The position numbers were made by a program, and so were the translations under genes. Positions 1-25,189 of a stretch of DNA of 64,000 nt are shown here, in pieces. Position 1 is the first letter of the stretch. Each line of letters starts with the position of its first letter. The DNA comes from Sphaerolaimus hirsutus (taxonomy: Eukaryota; Nematoda; Chromadorea; Monhysterida; Sphaerolaimidae): the NCBI GenBank assembly GCA_964036195.1, contig OZ038456.1:11842001-11906000 (forward strand), read 5' to 3'. The notes under the pieces are model-generated. The model was given only the letters and a program-made list of their open reading frames with translations. It ran no database searches and was not told where the DNA came from.

Positions 1-65
1 ACGGTCAGGGGGGACACCATGAGCATGATGCCCAGCGTCAGGGCGCACACGCACAAGTGACCCAT
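1..65 (-). CDS. Possible first coding exon with signal-peptide-like N terminus (partial, cut by window edge)
   Basis: Read on the minus strand, an ATG at 65-63 opens a frame that stays open to the window edge: MGHLCVCALTLGIMLMVSPL followed by T. This is a short start and then an uninterrupted hydrophobic stretch of about 16 residues, as in a cleavable signal peptide or a first membrane segment. The 65 bases are about 60% G+C, like the proven exons in this window and unlike the AT-rich sequence beside them. Only 21 codons are visible, so no family can be named. It would be the 5' end of a gene transcribed leftwards, divergent from PPP4R3. It could be chance; the composition and the hydrophobic pattern are the only support. 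Confidence 0.45.
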   Translation of the reverse strand, partial: MGHLCVCALTLGIMLMVSPLT

Positions 66-2102
66 TTTGAGGGCTGTTTGAGTGGTTTGCTGATCTGTAT
101 TTTGCTTGGTTGTTCTGTTGGCAGGTTGCCAGGTGGTTTATGTTCAATTGAGTGGGAATGGATGGTCCGATGGCGTTTTTGAGATTTGTTGAGAATTTAT
201 TTCAGTGTTATTGGCAGAATGTAGACATAACTCCCTCCTCTGGCCAGGTACCCTGAAGGAAAGGAAATTGTAGTAAACATTTGAATGCAAAGTATACTGC
301 AAAAACATTATGCATACCTAATTAAGGAAAGCATATTTTATGTAAAATAAATAAATACATCTAACCACCAAGATATGAATTCATTGACATTTTACATCGT
401 ATGGCACATATTTACTTACTTTACTTTGTGTGAAAGTGCAAAAGTGAAGTGTAAAAAATGGGAAATTTAGTAATACCTAATTATCAAATCAGAGGCAGTA
501 TGTATGGTAAAACGAACCAAACCATTGCAAAACTGGCTTCAATGTTTGACATTGAAGTAATTACATAAACTACCTATAACTTTGATTGATTGCAATTATA
601 AAATTTATAAATACACGCACCAAACAAAAAAATGGAAAAAATTTCCAACAAAAACAAACAATCACAAAAAAACAAAATCCAACACATAAGCCCAAAAACT
701 TTTCAGCTTCACCCAGTTAGCCCCAGGTTACAGAGATAAATGGCACTATAGACTATACTGCTAGGAAAACATAATACAAATACAATACAGCCATTGTCAA
801 AGTTTACACAAGAAACTTCCCAATACCAGAGGGATGTGTAGTGCACTGCAGACATTGCACTGTATTTGGTGAAGTGCAGATCTGTTAATCAGATTTTGAT
901 GATTGTAGTTGAAAGGATGCAAAAAGCAGCAGAAAAAATCGTTTGTTTTTTCATATCAGGATCGGCTGATTTTGGTCAGCATTTTATTGGTGGACAAATT
1001 TATACTTGATGAGGTATTTGTGAATGTAAGTATGTATTTACGTCTTTACATGTGTATTCATCTACCTACCTAAATATTTATATTAATTTAGCTATCGTAC
1101 TGTAATATTCATCTCACCAAAACATTTGGTTATCTGAAATCTTTGCCAAAACTGTGATGTTGGGAACTGAAAATTCAACTGTAGCTGCAGTTGATTGCAA
1201 AAATAAGTAGGTATGCAAATTCCTCCACACCAGCTACCTATATTCAGCTTACTATATCTGGCGACAATTATTTGTTCACAACACATAGAATACAACGCAC
1301 TATATTCCTCCAGGCAGCACTACAGTACAATTTGCAGTCATTTTCAAGTGTGACTTGAGTAGTGCTAAAGTTTTTCTTACCTAGTAGCAAATGTTGAGCA
1401 GACATTTGTAAATTTTACCATTTTTAGCGTTTTTTTAATGAAAATATGCCAAAATGATGCTTTTGGACTTTCGTCCGGTACATACCTAATCCCACCCGCA
1501 AATTTTTTTCAGACCAGCAAAATCTTAAGCATTTTTCAATCTTTTTAGGAAAGTATCGGAAACACAACAGTGTATCTTCAATCCAGATATAGGGCAGCAG
1601 GGAAGCAAGTATCAATAAATTTGTGAAACAAAGGCTGTTCCAAAAGTACTTGGCATGTAAAAAATATGGACAGCGAGCGTTTTCAGGGAAATGTAGTCTC
1701 TACATCTACAAGAGTAGTACCTGATGTAAATATATATTTAAGTTACTGATAGTGCAGATAGATGATACATGTATTCAGATATGGTGAATAAATGGTAAAT
1801 CCTCAAATAAATCCCCCTGTTAGCTGGAGATAAAAAAACAATAATTCCCCCTTGTGAATGATGGGTGGGAAGATGTAATGTGTATAAAAAACATTTTAAG
1901 TGTGTGTTCTTCCAATATTAATTCTTTTGCAGCCTGCGAATGTTCACTAGTATCGATTTCATTTCTTGAATTATAAAATGTATATTCTTACTTACAGATT
2001 TTTGATACTAAAAGCCTCATTCACACAATAAATTGATGTGATGTTTTTACAGTGAAAGATTAGGGACGAAAAAAAATTTAAAGCATTTTTGATACATAAC
2101 TA
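66..2102. other. Intergenic, AT-rich, no recognised gene
   Basis: About 2 kb of AT-rich sequence with only short ORFs that show no domain, no codon bias and no splice-compatible continuation. If the exon at 1-65 is real, the first few hundred bases here would be its 5' UTR and promoter. I see no transposon ends before 2103. Confidence 0.5.
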
Positions 2103-2485
2103 CTGTATTTCCTCGAAATACCCGCTCAAAATGACCACTATGCATTAATAGACCCCCCTCAAAATAGCCCCCATATCGAGTGTAAACATAACATGAATGA
2201 CAAAAGCTGCAGTTTGTTTTCCAGGCAATGCAGAACACACATAAAAACAATGATTGTGTTACATTAGGACAGGGTTTGTACCATCTACATCCTTATATAA
2301 GTCTGTAGACTCATATAAGTGGCAGTTATTGATGCATTTTTCTACGTCTGCATATGTTACAAACAACAAATTAGTACTGGGTTTTCAAAAAATTTCTGGT
2401 GAAATAATCACCCCCCTCGTTTAACCCCCTCAAAATTTCCACTCCAGAAAAATAAACCCTTGGGGGGTAATTTTAGGAAATACAG
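2103..2485. mobile_element. MITE of the CGTATTTCC/TA family (diverged copy)
   Basis: Terminal inverted repeats CTGTATTTCCTCGAAATA and its complement at the right end enclose 383 bp, flanked by TA on both sides. The ends differ from the other copies by one base (CTG for CCG). The interior has the family core, with C-runs and a block resembling CACAAACTGCAGT. No coding capacity. Confidence 0.75.
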
Positions 2486-2494
2486 TATGTGAGC

Positions 2495-3462
2495 TACACC
2501 CCACTTCAAAAGTTCGTGCGCGACGACTTTGTTGACTTTTATCGATCGCAATTCACGATGACTGCATGCTAGGCAGCTGAGATATATATCAAAAGATAGC
2601 CCAGACATTTCTCTACAAACGCGTGAAGTTTCAGCCCAATAGCTCTATTGCACCTCAGTTGAGAGCCCCCCAAAGAAAAAGTGCGCAGACAAAAGTTCAT
2701 GCGCCAGGAACAAAAGTTCTCTTCCTGGGAGTGGTTGTTGATGGCCATAGCGACTCAGCCACATGTGCCACCGTCAAGCAGGGCTTGATTTTGAAAGAGC
2801 ATGTTCAGATGAAAATATTGTTGTAGGGGACAAGCATCTTCTACCAAAATCCAATGCCGTAGGTGTCAATCAATGATACAACCAAAATGCAAAAACAACG
2901 TACTTTTTTCATCACAGTAAAAGCACATGTTCCAGTCAGTTTCCGGCCTGTCCCTAGTGAATTCCACATGCTCCCTGAAGTGGCAAAGCTGAATCGAGGG
3001 CCTGTGAACTGGCTCACAATCAATTTTATCAGTTTTTACTGTGATGAAAAAAGCACGTTGTTTTTTGCATTTTGGTTGTATCATTGTTTGACACCTACGG
3101 CATTGGATTTTGGTAGAAGATGCTTGTCCCCTACAACAATATTTTCATCTGAACATGCTTTTTCAAAATCCAGCCCTGCTTGACGGTGGCACATGTGGCT
3201 GAGTCGCTATGGCCATCAACAACCACTCCCAGGAAGGGAACTTTTGTTCCTGGCGCATGAACTTTTGTCTGCGCACCTTTTCTTTGGGGGGCTCTCAACT
3301 GAGGTGCGATAGAGCTATGGGGCTGAACCTTCACACGTTTGTAGAGAAATGTCTGGGCTATCTTTTGATACATATCTCAGCCCGCTAGCATGCAGTCATC
3401 GTGAATTGTGATCGATAAAAGTCAACAAAGTCGTCGCGCACGAACTTTTGAAGTGGGGTGTA
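2495..3462. repeat. Large imperfect palindrome, arms about 427 bp, spacer about 112 bp
   Basis: The left arm 2495-2921 is repeated in inverted orientation at 3034-3462, with only scattered differences. The spacer is 2922-3033. The outer ends are TACACCCCACTTCAAAAG and its complement. Both arms are partly open in several frames, but the resulting peptides simply mirror each other and resemble no known family. The palindrome stops five bases before a run of N. Confidence 0.85.
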
Positions 3463-3467
3463 GTTGA

Positions 3468-3667
3468 NNNNNNNNNNNNNNNNNNNNNNNNNNNNNNNNN
3501 NNNNNNNNNNNNNNNNNNNNNNNNNNNNNNNNNNNNNNNNNNNNNNNNNNNNNNNNNNNNNNNNNNNNNNNNNNNNNNNNNNNNNNNNNNNNNNNNNNNN
3601 NNNNNNNNNNNNNNNNNNNNNNNNNNNNNNNNNNNNNNNNNNNNNNNNNNNNNNNNNNNNNNNNNNN
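3468..3667. other. Assembly gap of exactly 200 N
   Basis: 200 consecutive N. The bases on both sides (3421-3462 and 3668-3711) are the same palindrome-arm end in the same orientation, so the gap lies between two copies of that sequence. The round number suggests a placeholder size. Confidence 0.98.
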
Positions 3668-4159
3668 AACAAAGTTGTCGCGCACGAACTTTTGAAGTGG
3701 GGTGTAGTCAATTAGACTGAAAATCAGCAAAAACACATGGGAATTACTCCACAGAAGTCATATCTGTACCTAGTTACCAAAAATAGGTTGTTCGTTACAC
3801 CCAGTCAGGTATAGTTACTGAAAACCCCAAAAACCTATCTTCAAAACATCACGCTCAATTCCACCCAAAAAGCGCACTGTCCCCTTACTTTCGGAACACA
3901 TCCAGTATTACAGGGCAGCAAGTATTTAAAGTGACTGCAGCGAGAGTGAAAGTTTTTGTTTACACACCGGGAAGTTAGCGCCGCCGGACTGACGCAAATG
4001 CACCTCAGACTGAGATAAATATGGCGAAATAAAAGAAAAAAATCGGTCCCAATTGCCATGTAAAGCTTTTCGAGTTTACGCAGTTATAGTTAGATATTGG
4101 ATGATGGAAATGGTCGTTGTAGATGTCTAAAGATGTGAAATGGTAAACCTAGGGGTGGG

Positions 4160-4311
4160 TAGGTTGTCAAAAAAAATTTTATACGGAAAACGGAAAAATT
4201 TTGCCTGCGTAAAGCGGAAACGGAAAAGATTTTGCCTGCGGAAAACAGAAACGGAATTTTTTTTTGCACTTGCCGGAAAATAGAAACGGAAAACGGAAAG
4301 TTGACACCCTA
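4160..4311. mobile_element. hAT-like MITE, GGAAAACGG family, copy 1
   Basis: Ends TAGGTTGTCAA and TTGACACCCTA; the 8-bp target duplication GGGGTGGG lies at 4152-4159 and 4312-4319. The interior is an iteration of GGAAAACGG/GGAAACGG units separated by TTTTGCCTGC-like spacers. 152 bp, non-coding. Confidence 0.85.
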
Positions 4312-4348
4312 GGGGTGGGCAGTGTGTTCTGGGGGACTCCCAAATATA

Positions 4349-4752
4349 CCGTATTTCCTCGAAATAGCCCCAGGTGGTGGTTTATTATTTCGCCAGCAAA
4401 TTTTGAGGGGGTAATTCGAGGGGGGCTATTTTTATGCCCGAAATTTTTGTGAAGGATCGTGATAGAGAATAGGCCTTTGCGTTCTCGAAACTGGTAATAA
4501 ATTTGACCAAACGTGTTATGTTAGGAGTCTGGTAATACATATTTACATATCAACGTATTTATTTACATCGCTGCACAAACTAGTCTGTGTAGCCGCGGTG
4601 AAAAGTGGCCTCTAGTAAATGCATGATTTAAATACATCGCATACATGATTTACCTCATTCAAGACGGTGGTGTTTTGAGGGGTCTAATTTTATTCGTGAG
4701 TATGGTATTTCAACGGGGTATTTCGAGGGTGTGCGTATTCGAAGAAATACGG
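4349..4752. mobile_element. MITE of the CCGTATTTCC/TA family
   Basis: CCGTATTTCCTCGAAATAG at the left and GAAGAAATACGG at the right, with TA at 4347-4348 and 4753-4754. The interior contains GAGGGGGTAATTCGAGGGG-type units. Diverged relative to the copies near 28, 47, 53 and 58 kb. Confidence 0.8.
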
Positions 4753-4754
4753 TA

Positions 4755-7453
4755 GATCAAAGTGGTGTAAAACGGGCCTGTTTAAAAAAATATGTATCGG
4801 TTTCAGAACCGTCATTTACGGTAACAACATAGTGACCTATAGCCACCCATAGCGCCAAAGCGTTCAGTGATATATCTAAAAATAACTGGGACAGAGCCAG
4901 TTGTCTGACCCCCTCGAAGAACCACATTACTTCTGACGTTAGGAAGGCGCACTTCAATTTTTTCATCGGCTTATTTACACGTTCGCCTGACATTCTATAC
5001 CTCACTTTGAATGTGAAATTGATCCTAAATGCGAGACAAAGTACAAAATCAATACAAAAAGGGGTATACTCCAGTGACTTTACACCCTGCTCGCGAGGTT
5101 CGCGCTGGAATTGTGCCAACGATATTTAACGCATGCAAGTTTTATAAAACGATGAAATGATAGATACATTGCTGTTTGACCGTTTACATTAACCTACACA
5201 AAAATGAATTTTTCATATTTTCACAGAAATTTTGTTATTTCCATTGGCGCGTTTCCAACGTGAGACATAAAAAATTGCGCATGCAATTGCAGAGTGATGC
5301 CTCTGTACTATAATTGAGTGAAACATTGCAGAAAAAGTTTCTAAAAATTTGCTTTACATAAATATTGTATGTAGATAGCCAGGGGATTGGGCGTAGGGTT
5401 CAGTGGATCTGGGGTCAGTTCCGCAAATTGAGAAGTGAGAAGAAAAATGGCAAATGCGAAGTGAATTGAGAAGTGAATTGAGAAGGAAATTGGCAAAAGC
5501 GTAGGGAAATTGCTTTTTCTTTTTATTTATTTTACTTCACTTTGCCAATTTACGTGCCATTTCACTTCGCTTTTGCCATTTTACTTCTCACTTCTAAATT
5601 TGCGGAACTGGCACGGCACCAGGGCCCCCAATCATTTGGAGCTGCATCAAATAAGCTTAGTGCATAAAAATACAACAAAAACGTTCAGAAATCGAAAATC
5701 AATCGATATGTGCGAAATATAAATGGATATAGGTAAACATGTAAATACCTCATGTGTAGGTAATTTATAATACAGTCACTTGAATCTAAAACAGAGACAA
5801 CTAAGTTGCAGCATCTACAAAATATGACACTTAGTAAAGAGGGCAGGGCAATGCGACACATTTACAAGTTGAGCAAGTACTCAAAAGCAATAAAAAAGTT
5901 GCCACTTAAAGTTACAACCTTTGGACATACAATGGATATGCAAACATAAATAAAAATTCCACTAGCACCAAGCACAAACATACCGGGATGACCATCAAAA
6001 AGTATGCATTATATTGTCAAAATAGTCCCCATATGATGCATAGCAGACACAAAAAAAATCCACCAAAAAAAAACTAAAGACATCCAAAAATTATGACCCC
6101 ATCAGTGAAACATAGCTCCTTCACTCAATGACTGAGAGCCTAGAAACAGGATGTGCCCAAAAGTACTGCATTTCCATACATTATGAACAACTGTAGATAT
6201 TCTAGCTTTAAAAGGCTAGTGCATTGTGTCTAGTTTTCAACTGACACACAAAATATGCAAAAATAAAGAAAGCTAATCACTTTCTTTTGGCCCTGTCAAA
6301 TAAATGAAAGACATTGTTTCACACAGCTAATGTGGTTGAAAGTAAGCTTTACTATGGTTTTACATGGTGTTTCAGAGTGACTGGGACTAAATTTTCAAAC
6401 GGAATGGTTTTCTAAAATATATGTCTGAGAGGGTTCCCATAATCAAATCAATGTAAATCCTATATTATAAGAGATTTAATAGGATGCTCTGAATTGAAAA
6501 TCCCTATAAAAATTTAATGTCCCTTTTTTGAGACTTGATATTCCCCAAAACAATCACACATAGATTATCAGAACGTGTCACACCACTCAATTAGCCCTAA
6601 ATCCAAAATTCACACCTACAAGCTCACAAAATCTGAACAGAAATTTGAATAAATACTACTTATTTATACAGTACATACATAAATACATACCTGAAAAGTT
6701 GTCTCTGTCAGTTACAATTTCTGACCCAAGCCAAAATTGCATATGCTTAACTACAGGCATAGTAAATGGGGGTAACTTAACTCTAAAAATCAGTATAGGG
6801 TTCTGCATTCAACTACAAACAAATAATTCAATGATTTTCACTTTCAATGATGTTATGCATGATGATTGGCCAAAGTTTACTCAGAATACTGATAATTGGT
6901 TCAGTTCTTGGTTCAGTTCAATTTTGACCAAACTTACTTAAAATATATTGAAATAAACACTGATGAAAAGTACTTTCTGTCAAATTCAGACCCCAATAAT
7001 TTGGCAATGTGCCAAATATCAGAAAGTGTCCATCAGAATTGCAAACAGGGAAATCAGAAAACATAATTCACACATCTGCACACACCTACACTCAGAAAGT
7101 ATAAATGTACATATTCAAAAGTTGGAAAGCCATTTGTTTTGCACACCCCAAGTATGGGCCAAAAATTTATAAACAGCTGTCACTAAATGGGGATTGAAAT
7201 TCAAATTTTGGGCGCACGAAGTCACAATTGTATATATTCTCCTGATGACGATTTTATAGGGGAAAGCTAGTTAGTTAGTCATATTTATAAGATTATAACG
7301 AGGTTATGTTGTGAAAAACACGATTTTACAAATCTGGAACAAAAATAATTCAACCAAAGAGAATTTCAACAGGGAGTAACTTGAACATTGTTTCCACCAA
7401 AGCCAATTGAATAATGGTGTCGGGACACCAAATGTAGAAATATGGGTACAGAC
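4755..7453. other. Intergenic, no gene seen; one short palindromic repeat
   Basis: AT-rich sequence without recognisable coding potential. A 120-codon minus-strand ORF at 4757-5119 has no recognisable domain. At 5415-5610 lies an imperfect palindrome with ends CAGTTCCGCAAAT and ATTTGCGGAACTG and an interior iterating AGAAGTGA/GGCAAAAGCGAAG; it belongs to the same family as 19009-19192. Confidence 0.5.
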
Positions 7454-8291
7454 CAGGGTTGGCAAAATCTCAGAAAAAAATAAAAATAAAATAAAAATAA
7501 AATGGAAAATTGGAGAATAAAATAAAATAAAATAAAATGGAAAATTAATAAAATAAAAATACAATTTTACTAAAATTCGAATTTTTGTAAAATTTTAGTA
7601 AAATTGTACAATAATTCGAATTTTTGTACAATTTTAGTAAAATTTTACAAAAACTCGAGTGTCTGTTCAATTCTATAGAAAGTTTTCTATCATGTTGCTT
7701 AAGTTTCTTGCTGCCAATTTGCAGAACTAGTGCCCTTGTTGTATCTTTCATTGTTGTGATTGAGAAATATTGTTGCTCAAAATTGCCAATTTTTACCCTT
7801 TTTTAAAATATTTTCACCTTAAAAATCACTAATTTGTGATTTTTTTCTTATTTTCTTCATTCCATACCTTGAAAAAGCCTATAAATATATTGAATCCCGC
7901 AAGCCCCCCCCCCCACCCAAAAAACAACAACCCACTTTTAGCTATCTTCCCTTGGGAGGAGCAATTAGCTCCCCCTGAGGGTCAAAATACAAAATACCTA
8001 CCTCGCAACCCGTGTCACAAGTTTACAAAAAAAATTTTTTGTATTCATCCGCATGCTTCTAGCGTGCACATTGTTTTATGTCCTTGCATCCAAGATTTCC
8101 GATTTTTTGTAAAATTTTTGTAAAATATTTGTAAAATTTTTGTAAAATGGTTTCATTTGATTTTATTAATGACATTTCAGAATAAAATAAAATAAAATAA
8201 ACTGAAACATGAATAAAATAAAAATAAAATACAATTTTAATAAAAATAAAATACAATTTTAGTAAAAAGAATTTTACTAAAACCAACCATG
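7454..8291. mobile_element. hAT-like MITE, TAAAATAAAA family, copy 1
   Basis: Ends CAGGGTTGGCAAAAT and CCAACCATG. The exact 8-bp target duplication GTACAGAC lies at 7446-7453 and 8292-8299. The interior iterates AATAAAATAAAAT and TTTGTAAAATTTT. A C-rich stretch at 7860-7990 resembles the TATCTATC/GAGGGTC repeat seen elsewhere and may be a nested insertion. 838 bp, no transposase. Confidence 0.88.
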
Positions 8292-8470
8292 GTACAGACA
8301 TACACCAATGCGGTAGTATTTGTGTATCTGCTAACGATGGCAAAGGTTGTGCGCTTTTTACTAATTTTTGTAATTGATTTTTGTGTGTTTTTGAGACAAT
8401 AGGAAAAAAGTGTTGTTTTTTCAAACGACTTTTCAAATTTTCCAAAGTGATAAAATAGTTTTCGAAATTA

Positions 8471-8878
8471 CCGTATTACCTCGAATTATCCCCCCTTGAA
8501 TTAACCCCCCCCCCCCCTCGAAATACCCCCCTAAAATTCGGCTGAGGAAATAATAAACCCCCCCTCGAAATACCCCACCTAAAATTAAATGTAAAGAGAA
8601 CGTACATGACAAATACTGTAGTTTGTGATCTGTACAATGCAGAACACACGCTAAAAGTGATGGCTAAGTGACATTAGGGAAGGGTTTATGTGTATATACA
8701 GTTATATATGCCTATAAACACATATACATCTACGTAATTGTTCAATTTTTCTACGTCTGCGTATGGGGAATTTCCGAAAATTTCTGGCGAAATAATAGAC
8801 CCCCCCTCGAATTATCCCCCCCCTCAAATTTTGTTGGCAAAATAAGAAACCCCCTTGGGGTATTTTGAGGTAATACGG
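8471..8878. mobile_element. MITE of the CCGTATTACC/TA subfamily
   Basis: CCGTATTACCTCGAATTATC at the left is inverted at the right end as GAGGTAATACGG; TA flanks both sides. C-runs of up to 11 follow CCTCGAAATA motifs. This is the TAATACGG variant of the family, shared with 55346-55785. Confidence 0.82.
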
Positions 8879-9064
8879 TACTTTCCATTTTTTCATAAAG
8901 TTATTGAATTTTCAGATTTTGTGCTGAATTTTGAATACATTTTTGCACATGCGCTTGCAGCAGTTGTTACTGCAGAAACATTTGCACAATGATGTTCTGC
9001 CACGGGGGGGGGGGGTATTCTGAGGGGGATTTATTATTTCACCAGGAGTTTTTCAAACTCCCAG

Positions 9065-9326
9065 TATACTCGGCGGACCGCAAAGTATGCACCCAAAATT
9101 ATTTATGTCTTGGTCGATAACGCGCGAGCTGGATACTTATGTATGCACTTTCACAAAAAGAAAATATTTAAAAAAAGAAAAGGCAGAGTCGCATACAAAC
9201 AAGGAATGTTTTTCCCGTCATGTTTTTTTTCTTTTTTGCTGGACTTTTTTATATTTTATTAATGATGATGTCATGATGGAGTGTTCCCTTCAGAAGAATG
9301 CATAGCTTGCGGTCTGCCAAGTATAC
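9065..9326. mobile_element. MITE with TATACTCGGCGGACCGCAAAG ends
   Basis: Left end TATACTCGGCGGACCGCAAAG; the right end is a degenerate inverted copy, CTTGCGGTCTGCCAAGTATA. Related copies: 16163-16372, 24223-24406, 51126-51376, and a left half at 19568. Short and non-coding. TA lies at the termini, but a longer target duplication was not clear. Confidence 0.7.
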
Positions 9327-10451
9327 TAATTTGTTGTTTGTAATGTACACAGACATAGAAAAATGCAACAATAAGCACCACATATAAGAGTCTATAGACT
9401 TATATACCTAAGTACAAAATTTGTATAAACCATGTTTCTAATGTTACAAAACCATTTTTCTAACGTGTGTCCTGCATTGCCCAGATCACAAACTGCAGCT
9501 TTTGTCATTTACGTTCTCCTTACACTTTTTTTTGGGGGGGTGGTATTTGGGGGGTAATATATTCATAGTGACCATTTTGAGGGGGGGGGGGGATTTCGAG
9601 TGGGGGGATTTCGAGGGGCGGGGGGGATTAGTTCGATACAGTGTTTTTAATTGTGTTTCTGCCTTTTAACGCATTTTCAACAAAAATACTGAAAAAAGTT
9701 GAAAATTCGAAAACGTTTTCGAATTTTTGTTTGCCATTGTTAGTACGTACATACTGACATACATAAAATGTATTTATGCAGCAGCTTTTCACACCAGTGA
9801 ATGAAAAAGTGGCTCGTCTGTCGGACGAAAAGTTAAAATATTTTCCAGATGGTGCGAAAAAAGTTTAAAAAATTCGAGAAAAAAATTCCGTGGACAGTGA
9901 CAATACGCGGTCCATTTTTCGATCATCACAAGTTTGGCTATAAAAAAAACAACCAAATTCGCGGGATTACACGTAAATCACTTTTGTCGGGGTGTGAGCG
10001 GCGAAAAGGGTGAAAAACTGAAAATGGATGTGAAATATTTGCGCGTTAAATCGGTGAAAATACATGTAGGTAGGCAATAGGTGAAAACAGGCAGAAGAAA
10101 CTCGAACGGAAACCTGTATAGGGAAAAAGTTGGACCGAAAAACATGCGAATTGCTCAAAGAACCAATTCATCATATTTCATGAAAGCTTCATACGTTTTG
10201 TTGGGTCCGCTTTTTATCCAAAATTTATAATTTTGGAATAGTCTACAAGTTCCGCTTCACCATTTAAAAAACGATCGAGCGCATAACTCAAAATTTTAGT
10301 TTGTGGAGCACTTTCGCAATTTTTTCACGTTTTTTTTTGTTTTGCTCTGCGCACTTTATTCGCACGCAGCATTTTTGGCACTCGGCCAACTAAAACTGGG
10401 TCGGAAGAAATAAAAGAAAAAAGAAAAAGCGAGCCGAAGGAGTACTTCGAA
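9327..10451. other. Region upstream of PPP4R3: degenerate MITE, then presumed promoter and 5' UTR
   Basis: 9480-9640 is a decayed half of the G-run/TA family. 9650-10451 is repeat-poor sequence leading to the PPP4R3 start codon and should hold its promoter and 5' UTR. I see no convincing TATA box or initiator that I would defend. Confidence 0.4.
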
Positions 10452-23369
<12,918 letters not shown>

Positions 23370-23727
23370 GTTTTTTTTAAAGTGTGTTTTTGTGTAGAAC
23401 TTTTTGGCCACATTTGTTCGCCAGACATTTCTCGAGTCCGTTGTAGATAGTTTCGTACGATTGTTGTGTCGTATTTTGCAGGCATAAATATCCGTGTTTT
23501 TAAATTTGTCATTAATTTATTTCAAATGGTGTTTAAATAATCAGGATATTTGTGTTAATTTAATTCCGAGTGCGATTAGCGGAATACTGACAATGTAAAA
23601 GAACACGAATGTGTTCGTATTTTGTACAAAATTCTGCAAAGATTTGATAACAATGCAAATTCTGATGATAATGTATAATGATAATAATTCTGCTTTAAAT
23701 TTAGGTGCAGCCAAAAATACGATTTCA

Positions 23728-23733
23728 AATAAA
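23728..23733 (+). terminator. Candidate polyadenylation signal for PPP4R3
   Basis: AATAAA about 360 bases after the PPP4R3 stop codon; I saw no canonical hexamer closer to the stop. An AT-rich region follows. One hexamer in AT-rich DNA is weak evidence. Confidence 0.35.
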
Positions 23734-24056
23734 TGCAGTAAATCGTGCTGCCGAAAATTTTGCTAGTTACCAGACGATGCCAACTCGCGACAAGCGTCGG
23801 GAAAATGCCCGGATTTCAAATAACAATTTTTCCCTTTTAATCAAAATCAATTGGTGGAAAAAATGTTTGAAGGTTTCGGATTATCCCTGTAATCGACTGT
23901 AAAAATTTACTTTCATGTTTCCTAATTTTATTTTAAATCCAATGAATTACTTAAAATCAGTATTACCTTAATCTCACCTTATGTATGTACTTATGTACTT
24001 TTGCATAGGAATAATTTTCGTCGTTTTCGTTAGTACCGTGGCGTATTTTGTATTTA

Positions 24057-24491
24057 CCGTATTTCCTCGAATTACCCCCCGGGGGTTTATTTTTTCAGAG
24101 TGAAAATTTTGAGAGAAAAACGTGAAAAATGCAACAATAACCACCATTAATAAGTTTTTACAGCCTTATATAAAGATATAGATGGTATAAACGATGTTCT
24201 AACGTAACACAGTATACTCGGCGGACAGCACACCTAGTCTGAAAACCTACCATAATTTAATGAATAAAATCTTGTGATAAATTACATAATTAATTGTTCC
24301 ATAGTAAAAACGAAATATTATGTTAAAAAAACTACATTATTTTTAGTTCATTATTCAGATGGGTTATGGTAGGTTTTCATACTACGTGTGATGTCCGCCG
24401 AGTATAAGTGTTTTGAACGTCTGTTATGCATTTCCCGGACCACAAACTCATAGTGCCCATTTTGAGGGGTGGGTATTTCGAGGAAATACGG
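24057..24491. mobile_element. CCGTATTTCC/TA-family MITE carrying a nested TATACTCGGCGG MITE
   Basis: CCGTATTTCCTCGAATTACC and GAGGAAATACGG ends with TA on both sides. Inside, 24223-24406 begins TATACTCGGCGGACAGCAC and ends GTCCGCCGAGTATA, a complete element of the other family. The outer element's core is interrupted at AACGTAACACAG. Confidence 0.8.
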
Positions 24492-24659
24492 TATATTATT
24501 TGCACTTCAGTAAGTGATAAATTTTTATTTTCAAAAAGTAGCACAACTTTTTGCGATACTCGAATTTAGCGTCAACGGGGCGAGATTAAATCAACCCAAA
24601 GTTTTTCGGGCAGTCTGACTAGCTGTAAGGCAGTGATATGCTTCCCAAGAGACGGTTGC

Positions 24660-25030
24660 AATCAGGGGTATCTTTAATTTTGACCCTCCGAGTGGTTGGA
24701 TAGATAGCTGAGCGGCCTTCGGGATAGATAGATAGCTGGAAAACATTTGGAGGGGGTTGTGGTGGTTCGATATATGGGCTATTTCAGGATGAAGGAAGAA
24801 AGGGGAGAAAAATCGCTAAAAGTAGGTGTAAGATAGCTCAAAATGAGTATACAAGAGCATATAGTACTAAAAATAGCTGAAAATAGGTAAATAGGAACAG
24901 AAACTAGTATTTTGAAGGTGAAAATCTATAAAATGGTAAGAAAAATGGCGATTTTGAGCGAAAATTGGGGTATAGTTTCTCAAAAATCGCTCCAGATAGG
25001 TAGATAGCTGAGCGGTTTGGGGGGGGGGGG
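24660..25030. repeat. TATCTATC/GGTTGGATAGAT dispersed repeat
   Basis: CAGGGGTATCTTTAATTTTG, then GACCCTCCGAGTGGTTGGAT, TAGATAGCTGAGCGG units and a tail with AGGTGAAAATCTATAAAATGG. The best-preserved of several copies, also at 37316-38060, 38830-38945, 48455-48775 and 50210-50400. The termini begin CAGGGG, but I could not find a matching duplication. Confidence 0.6.
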
Positions 25031-25189
25031 TTGGTTTAGATCGAAAAGTGATATCATTGCAATCCCACTGCCCAATTTAATGTGATAAATATGATTGGTA
25101 CTAATAGAATCGTTGAAAAATCAATGGCACCAATCAGAAACACATCAAATTGTGTGACACAAATAGGTGGCCTGCATGTGCAAACTAAC

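Noticed and set aside
2863-3373. ORFs of 60-106 codons on both strands
   Set aside because: They lie in the palindrome and mirror each other; no domain or codon bias.
3385-3736. Several ORFs of 83-108 codons spanning the N run
   Set aside because: They exist only because N was read as open; no real coding sequence is present.
4757-5119. 120-codon minus-strand ORF
   Set aside because: No recognisable domain, no splice context and low compositional contrast with its surroundings.
24660-25030. Possible CRISPR-like or satellite array of TATCTATC units
   Set aside because: The units are irregular and dispersed through an animal genome; this is an interspersed repeat, not an array with spacers.
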